DNA of 37,314 nt from QNBT01 sp964563335. GTDB taxonomy: Bacteria > Planctomycetota > Phycisphaerae > Sedimentisphaerales > Anaerohalosphaeraceae. The notes under the pieces are model-generated. The model saw only the letters and a program-made list of their open reading frames with translations. It did no database searches and was not told the DNA's origin. The stretch is taken from positions 1 to 37,314 of the forward strand of contig CAZLWL010000018.1 of assembly GCA_964563335.1 (NCBI GenBank). Reading direction: 5' to 3'. Position numbers and translations under genes: made by a program. This document shows, in pieces, positions 33,722 to 37,314 of this stretch. Every line of letters begins with the position of its first letter. Positions within the stretch are counted from its first letter, which is position 1.

Positions 33722-34118
33722 GGTATTTGTAGTTTGGTTGCTTGCAAAAGCTTGAAATGAGATGAGAGTGTACAATTTCCCTGGAGGAGATTATGCAGCT
33801 ACTCGAAATTGAGCTTGTTAATTCAACCCCACGGGTTATAGCGCGCAGTGTTTGCGCAATACATACAATATCAATTCACGCAAAAAGCAACTGTATCACT
33901 GTACAAGAAAGGAGGTCTATGTAAGGAAAGTATAGGCACTAAAAATCAGCATTTCATTTATTTTGCAAGCTAAACAGGGCAGGATGGTGGAAAATTGTTT
34001 TTGTGGCTGCCCATCGAAATGGGCAAGTGCTCTCTAAGCTGTTCGGAGCCTGTAACGGGCAGGATGTGAGAGAGTAATAATTAAATGGAACCATACAGGC
34101 AAGTGGAGGATTAAAATT
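33722..34118 (+). other. Long structured 5' leader of the first Calx-beta-like gene
   Basis: The leader has hairpins at 33843-33857 (GCGCA/TGCGC) and 34008-34025 (TGCCCAT-CGAA-ATGGGCA), a possible long-range stem CTCTCT/AGAGAG (34030-34035/34069-34074), and the direct repeat GGGCAGGATG (33977-33986 and 34057-34066). A small ORF lies at 33793-33924. I cannot match it to a known riboswitch class. The coding ribosome binding site is GGAGG at about 34103. Confidence 0.5.
33793..33924 (+). CDS. Possible 43-residue leader peptide
   Basis: ATG 33793 follows GGAGGAG at 4 bases. The frame runs 43 codons (MQLLEIELVNSTPRVIARS at the start) and ends in ATG-TAA. Just before that end is a near-perfect ribosome binding site (AAAGGAGG, 33908-33915). 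The peptide resembles nothing I know. It is either a regulatory leader peptide or chance. Confidence 0.35.
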   Translation: MQLLEIELVNSTPRVIARSVCAIHTISIHAKSNCITVQERRSM

Positions 34119-35789
34119 ATGAAAAAATTGATAATGTTTGTTATGGTAATAGCTATTGCAGTGCCGGTCTTTTCAGGTATCGCAAGCGCTCAAAATGTCC
34201 CTGTCTGCATCACGGTTTGCCCCCCCGGTATCATTGCGGACGAAACAATTACCTTGACGGCCATTGACGAATTTGGCGATAAGGTTGACTTGTCGGAGTT
34301 TGACGTTGTCGGTATTGCCTTTGAGAATATTGGTGTCAGCTTCGATGTCGGTGATGGTGATATCTATGATTCTTTGTTTACTGAAGACGGCAGGGTGCAG
34401 TTTACGATGACCCAAGCGATGCTGGATGCTGATCGTTGGCACGTCGGCGGGGGCGGCCCTTTCGATTGGCACCAACATATAGCAGCCCCACAGGCTTTGG
34501 TTGATACGTGTAGTGACTGTGGTGGCCCAGAGAATAATTGGCCTCCGGAACACAGATTGGTTACCGAGGCCATCGCGGCCGGTGGTACCTGCGGAGGGTT
34601 GGCGGGCTGCGACGCCCCGCCTAATCCTTTCATCATTGACCCGAATGTAATGCTCGTCTATGAAACGGGCGAAACTGAAGGCGACTTTGGCGTTTCGCTG
34701 AAGACTGAGCCGCCGCCGGGAGCGACGATCACAATTACGGTTGACCCCAATGCAGGCGGCCCGAGTGAGGATATTACGCTCATCGGCGGCAGCGGAGACA
34801 CTGGCAGTATCATTTTCGATGTAAACGACAGTAACTGGGATGAGCCGTACATCATTTGCTTCAAGGCTATCGACGATGACATCGCGGAACCCCAGGAAAT
34901 AGGGGATACTCTGCTCGAGCCACAGAATATACTCATTTCATCTATCTGGCCCGGCCACGAGACAGATGCAAACTTCGTGGGCGAAAGGGCCGTAATCGCT
35001 AAGGTAAAGGACAACGACCAGCCCGATATATTGTTTACGTTAACGCGGGCAGAGCAGCATAATCCGAAGAATCCTTTATTGCCGGGGACACCCGCCCAGG
35101 TATGGGAACAGACCAGATGGTTCGTGGTGCCCTTAAAGCAATGGCGGGAAATCGGCGTTACACTGCAGGTGGAGCCTCTCAACGACGACCCGTGCAAGGT
35201 GGGGTATGTCAGAGTCATCGTGGCTAATGAAGGCGAGTCCGGCAATCAGCCGATAATGTGGCTGAACCCGGAGTGGGATTATAACGAACCTCTGCCTCCC
35301 ATTGATGAACCCAACGCTATAGTCTTCACGTCCGACGGTACTGCGGTATCCGGTGTTATCGGTGTCGTTAGTAAGTGGGACGAGTCGTACCCGATCTTGA
35401 TATTTGGTAATGACGACGATGTGCTGCAGGTTTTAGGCGAAGAAGGTGAGTATCCAAGCACTGAAGGCAACGAGAACTATGGAGCCAGCCTCCTGTTCTC
35501 TGTCGAATCAACCTCAGATGAGCGCTATGCGCCCTTAAACAATGACAACGAACCCGAAGGATTGGAGCGATCGGTCATTATTAACATCGAGGACAATGAA
35601 TGTGGTGCCTGGGGTATCTCGTATCTGGATATCGGCAATCCTAATGCCGCAACCGATCCAAATTACCAAGATGATGATGGTAATCCCCTGCCGGATTGCT
35701 ATGTGAACATCTATGACGTGATTGAGTTTGCCACCAAATGGCTCGACTGCTCAGATCCACAGACCGAGGGTTGTGAGTCTTACCTGTAA
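34119..35789 (+). CDS. Secreted Calx-beta-like protein with C-terminal dockerin-like segment
   Basis: The 556-residue acidic protein has a signal peptide (about 1-25, cut after ASA). The middle has Calx-beta-like strands: TITVDPNAGGPSEDITL, a FDVNDSNWDEPYIICFKAIDD segment given here only by its NW and DD residues, and closing motifs VKDNDQPDI and IEDNECGAWG. The C terminus reads DPNYQDDDGNPLPDCYVNIY, then DVIEFATKWLDCSD, the dockerin-like, calcium-binding-type ending common on planctomycete secreted proteins. It should be exported and may be a structural or adhesive surface protein. It is preceded by GGAGG and a long leader, and followed 67 bases later by a paralogue with an almost identical signal peptide. 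Confidence 0.78.
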   Translation: MKKLIMFVMVIAIAVPVFSGIASAQNVPVCITVCPPGIIADETITLTAIDEFGDKVDLSEFDVVGIAFENIGVSFDVGDGDIYDSLFTEDGRVQFTMTQAMLDADRWHVGGGGPFDWHQHIAAPQALVDTCSDCGGPENNWPPEHRLVTEAIAAGGTCGGLAGCDAPPNPFIIDPNVMLVYETGETEGDFGVSLKTEPPPGATITITVDPNAGGPSEDITLIGGSGDTGSIIFDVNDSNWDEPYIICFKAIDDDIAEPQEIGDTLLEPQNILISSIWPGHETDANFVGERAVIAKVKDNDQPDILFTLTRAEQHNPKNPLLPGTPAQVWEQTRWFVVPLKQWREIGVTLQVEPLNDDPCKVGYVRVIVANEGESGNQPIMWLNPEWDYNEPLPPIDEPNAIVFTSDGTAVSGVIGVVSKWDESYPILIFGNDDDVLQVLGEEGEYPSTEGNENYGASLLFSVESTSDERYAPLNNDNEPEGLERSVIINIEDNECGAWGISYLDIGNPNAATDPNYQDDDGNPLPDCYVNIYDVIEFATKWLDCSDPQTEGCESYL

Positions 35790-35796
35790 CGGAAGT

Positions 35797-35827
35797 TTGG
35801 AATGGCTAAGGAGTTTATGACTATAAT
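35797..35827 (+). promoter_or_regulatory. Weak candidate promoter of the second Calx-beta-like gene
   Basis: TTGGAA (35797-35802), a 19-base spacer and TATAAT (35822-35827). The -10 is perfect but the -35 is poor and the spacing long; readthrough from the upstream gene is also possible. Confidence 0.35.
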
Positions 35828-35856
35828 TTAAACCATGAAGAATGGAGGATTTAATT

Positions 35857-37314
35857 ATGAAAAAATTGATAATGTTTGTTATGGTAATAGCTATTGCAGT
35901 TCCGGTCTTTTCAGGTATTGCAAGCGCTCAAGAGTGGCCTGTCTGCTTCACAATTTGCCCTCCGGATGCCGGTTTGGGCGATGAAGTTACTATGACGGGC
36001 TATGACGAGAATGGCGACTTTTTTGACTTGTCAACTCTGGATGTCTTCGAGAGTAACTTTCATCATGAAACTGGAGGTTATTATCCCTCCCTGCTCAAGG
36101 CAGGCGATGAATTGACAAACATAGATATTGTAGATGGCTCAGTTGTGTTTACGCTTACCGATGAGATGCTGATGGCGGATGTAACAATGTGGGATTTCTT
36201 CTGTGTTCCCGGAGAAGACGATGCGGCGTTCCGCATAGCCAATCGTGACGATCCAGAAGATGCGCCATTCGAAACAGTTGCCGAAGCCATCGCTGCCGGT
36301 GGCACCTGCGGAGACTTGGTGCCGGGCTGCGTTCCGCTGCCAGCAATTGCTGTTGACTCCAATGATGTCTACGAACCGCAGGATGCCGGCGGGCCGGCGG
36401 CGGAAGGCAACCAAAGGGACCTGCTTTGGGTCAGCCTCGCCTGGCGGCCGGGTGAGGATCCGTGCTACCCGAATGACCCGTGTTACTATGCTCCTGTGTT
36501 CACCGCAACGGTGACAGTTGACCCCAACGGTGGGAACGTCCCCAATGAAGACTTCGTCTTCCCTGATAGTGTCGCTGCAGACGGAAGCGTCGATCTGACC
36601 TTTACTGAGGCCAACTGGGACGTACCGCAGAACGTGGTTGTCGAGGCTGTCGCCGATACTTATAGGGAAGGTAACGAGAGCTATCCGATCGAGCTTACTG
36701 TCACAATCGACATCGCTGACCCTAACTTTGGAAATCCTACACCAGTGGTAGTGGAGGCGAGTGTTGGTGTCGTGGATAATGACATACCTTTTGTCTCGGC
36801 GCTTCCGGATCTAATCGAGTTGTCTGAGAGCGATCCATGCACTTGCGTTGATCTGAAGGTAAGACTTTCGCACGAGCCGGATTATGATGTTTATGTCAGG
36901 GTTTACCCCGAAGGGTGGCCCTTCGGGGCAGATGAGCCGAATCTGGCAGAAATGGCCTATTTAGACCCGCCTCTCGGAGTCGCCGATGACCCGAACATTC
37001 TGACGTTTACGGTTACCGGCAATCCGACCTGGGACCCATGCACCATGACAAGCAACTGGAATGTCGAGCAGACCATCACCGTATGCCCAATTGACAACGA
37101 CGAATTAGCGGAAGCCTGGTTAGAAGACGTCGATGGTCAAATATTCTTGCCTTCTTACAGTGAAGACGTGCGGTACCTCGTACCGTGGTGGGATCCCGAC
37201 GGTTCCAACGCCGACGACCCTTGTACACCCGATGTAGAAGAAGAATCCGACGGCGAAGTTGATGAGACGATTGTTGTCGTAATTGTTCAGGACAATGAAT
37301 GCGGCGCGTGGGGT
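35857..37314 (+). CDS. Paralogous secreted Calx-beta-like protein (3' end outside window)
   Basis: ATG 35857 follows TGGAGGAT; the frame is open for 486 codons to the end of the window. The first 25 residues are the same signal peptide as in the gene at 34119, and the DNA for it differs at only a couple of bases. The mature part is related but diverged: it shares the N-terminal cysteine pair (CxTxCPP), the block ETVAEAIAAGGTCG, Calx-beta-like motifs (LTFTEANWDVPQNVVVEAV, VGVVDNDIP), and the final VQDNECGAWG, after which the upstream paralogue has its dockerin-like ending. It very likely ends the same way just outside the window. Confidence 0.78.
   Translation, partial: MKKLIMFVMVIAIAVPVFSGIASAQEWPVCFTICPPDAGLGDEVTMTGYDENGDFFDLSTLDVFESNFHHETGGYYPSLLKAGDELTNIDIVDGSVVFTLTDEMLMADVTMWDFFCVPGEDDAAFRIANRDDPEDAPFETVAEAIAAGGTCGDLVPGCVPLPAIAVDSNDVYEPQDAGGPAAEGNQRDLLWVSLAWRPGEDPCYPNDPCYYAPVFTATVTVDPNGGNVPNEDFVFPDSVAADGSVDLTFTEANWDVPQNVVVEAVADTYREGNESYPIELTVTIDIADPNFGNPTPVVVEASVGVVDNDIPFVSALPDLIELSESDPCTCVDLKVRLSHEPDYDVYVRVYPEGWPFGADEPNLAEMAYLDPPLGVADDPNILTFTVTGNPTWDPCTMTSNWNVEQTITVCPIDNDELAEAWLEDVDGQIFLPSYSEDVRYLVPWWDPDGSNADDPCTPDVEEESDGEVDETIVVVIVQDNECGAWG

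Noticed and set aside
33442..33747. A 101-residue open frame on the - strand
   Set aside because: Its lysine-rich part comes from the poly-T tract; it lies antisense to the pseudogene and the promoter at 33692.
33961..34080. A cyclic-di-GMP or other known riboswitch in the leader
   Set aside because: The ACAGGGCA stretch recalls part of the GEMM motif, but the rest of the consensus and the tetraloop-receptor arrangement are missing.

Overview
The window looks like chromosomal DNA of a Planctomycetota bacterium, probably of the Phycisphaerae/Sedimentisphaerales type. This placement is inferred from gene content alone: many PQQ-like beta-propeller proteins opening with a W-x-x-[FW]-RG motif, NHL proteins, large secreted Calx-beta-like proteins ending in a dockerin-like D-x-Y-V-N segment, NapG/NapH-like ferredoxins, and a terpene cyclase locus. 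Nearly every gene is on the + strand in tightly packed, often overlapping runs. I see no tRNA, rRNA, CRISPR array or recognisable transposase.

Region 1 (1-8683): the tail of a secreted DNRLRE-like protein, then a good promoter (670-698) and a run of five genes: an anchored propeller, a GT4 glycosyltransferase, a LolD-like ABC ATPase, its giant FtsX/MacB-type permease, and a second anchored propeller.

Region 2 (8694-17560): a candidate promoter followed by seven translationally coupled genes: an NHL propeller with a CxCC motif, a tiny Tat-type four-cysteine protein, a Tat-type NapG-like polyferredoxin, a NapH/NosR-like membrane ferredoxin, a membrane-anchored PQQ-like propeller, a NuoE-NuoF fusion, and a NuoG-like/GltD-like flavoprotein that has lost its NAD(P)-binding domain. 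Together they read as an undescribed membrane redox complex linking cytoplasmic NAD(H) to extracytoplasmic iron-sulfur and propeller proteins.

Region 3 (17625-28145): a well-formed promoter and a 1203-residue secreted protein made of three tandem propellers, followed by a five-gene run that looks like an isoprenoid pathway: an Fe-S protein (probable CTG start), a radical SAM enzyme, a DUF116-polyprenyl synthase fusion, a small alpha/alpha-barrel prenyltransferase-like protein, and a squalene-hopene-cyclase-like enzyme with the DxDD motif. No squalene synthase is present. This is the best candidate for a new biosynthetic system.

Region 4 (28241-33240): DNA repair genes: an XPB-like helicase, its DUF790/Bax1 nuclease partner, RecQ, and a 60-residue LexA-type DNA-binding domain on the opposite strand. 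A 13-bp palindrome fills the spacer of the promoter divergent from the LexA-like gene.

Region 5 (33282-37314): a frameshifted beta-helix pseudogene with an intact promoter and ribosome binding site, a strong promoter with a roughly 400-nt structured leader (small ORF, hairpins, direct repeat), and two paralogous secreted Calx-beta-like proteins, the second cut by the window end.
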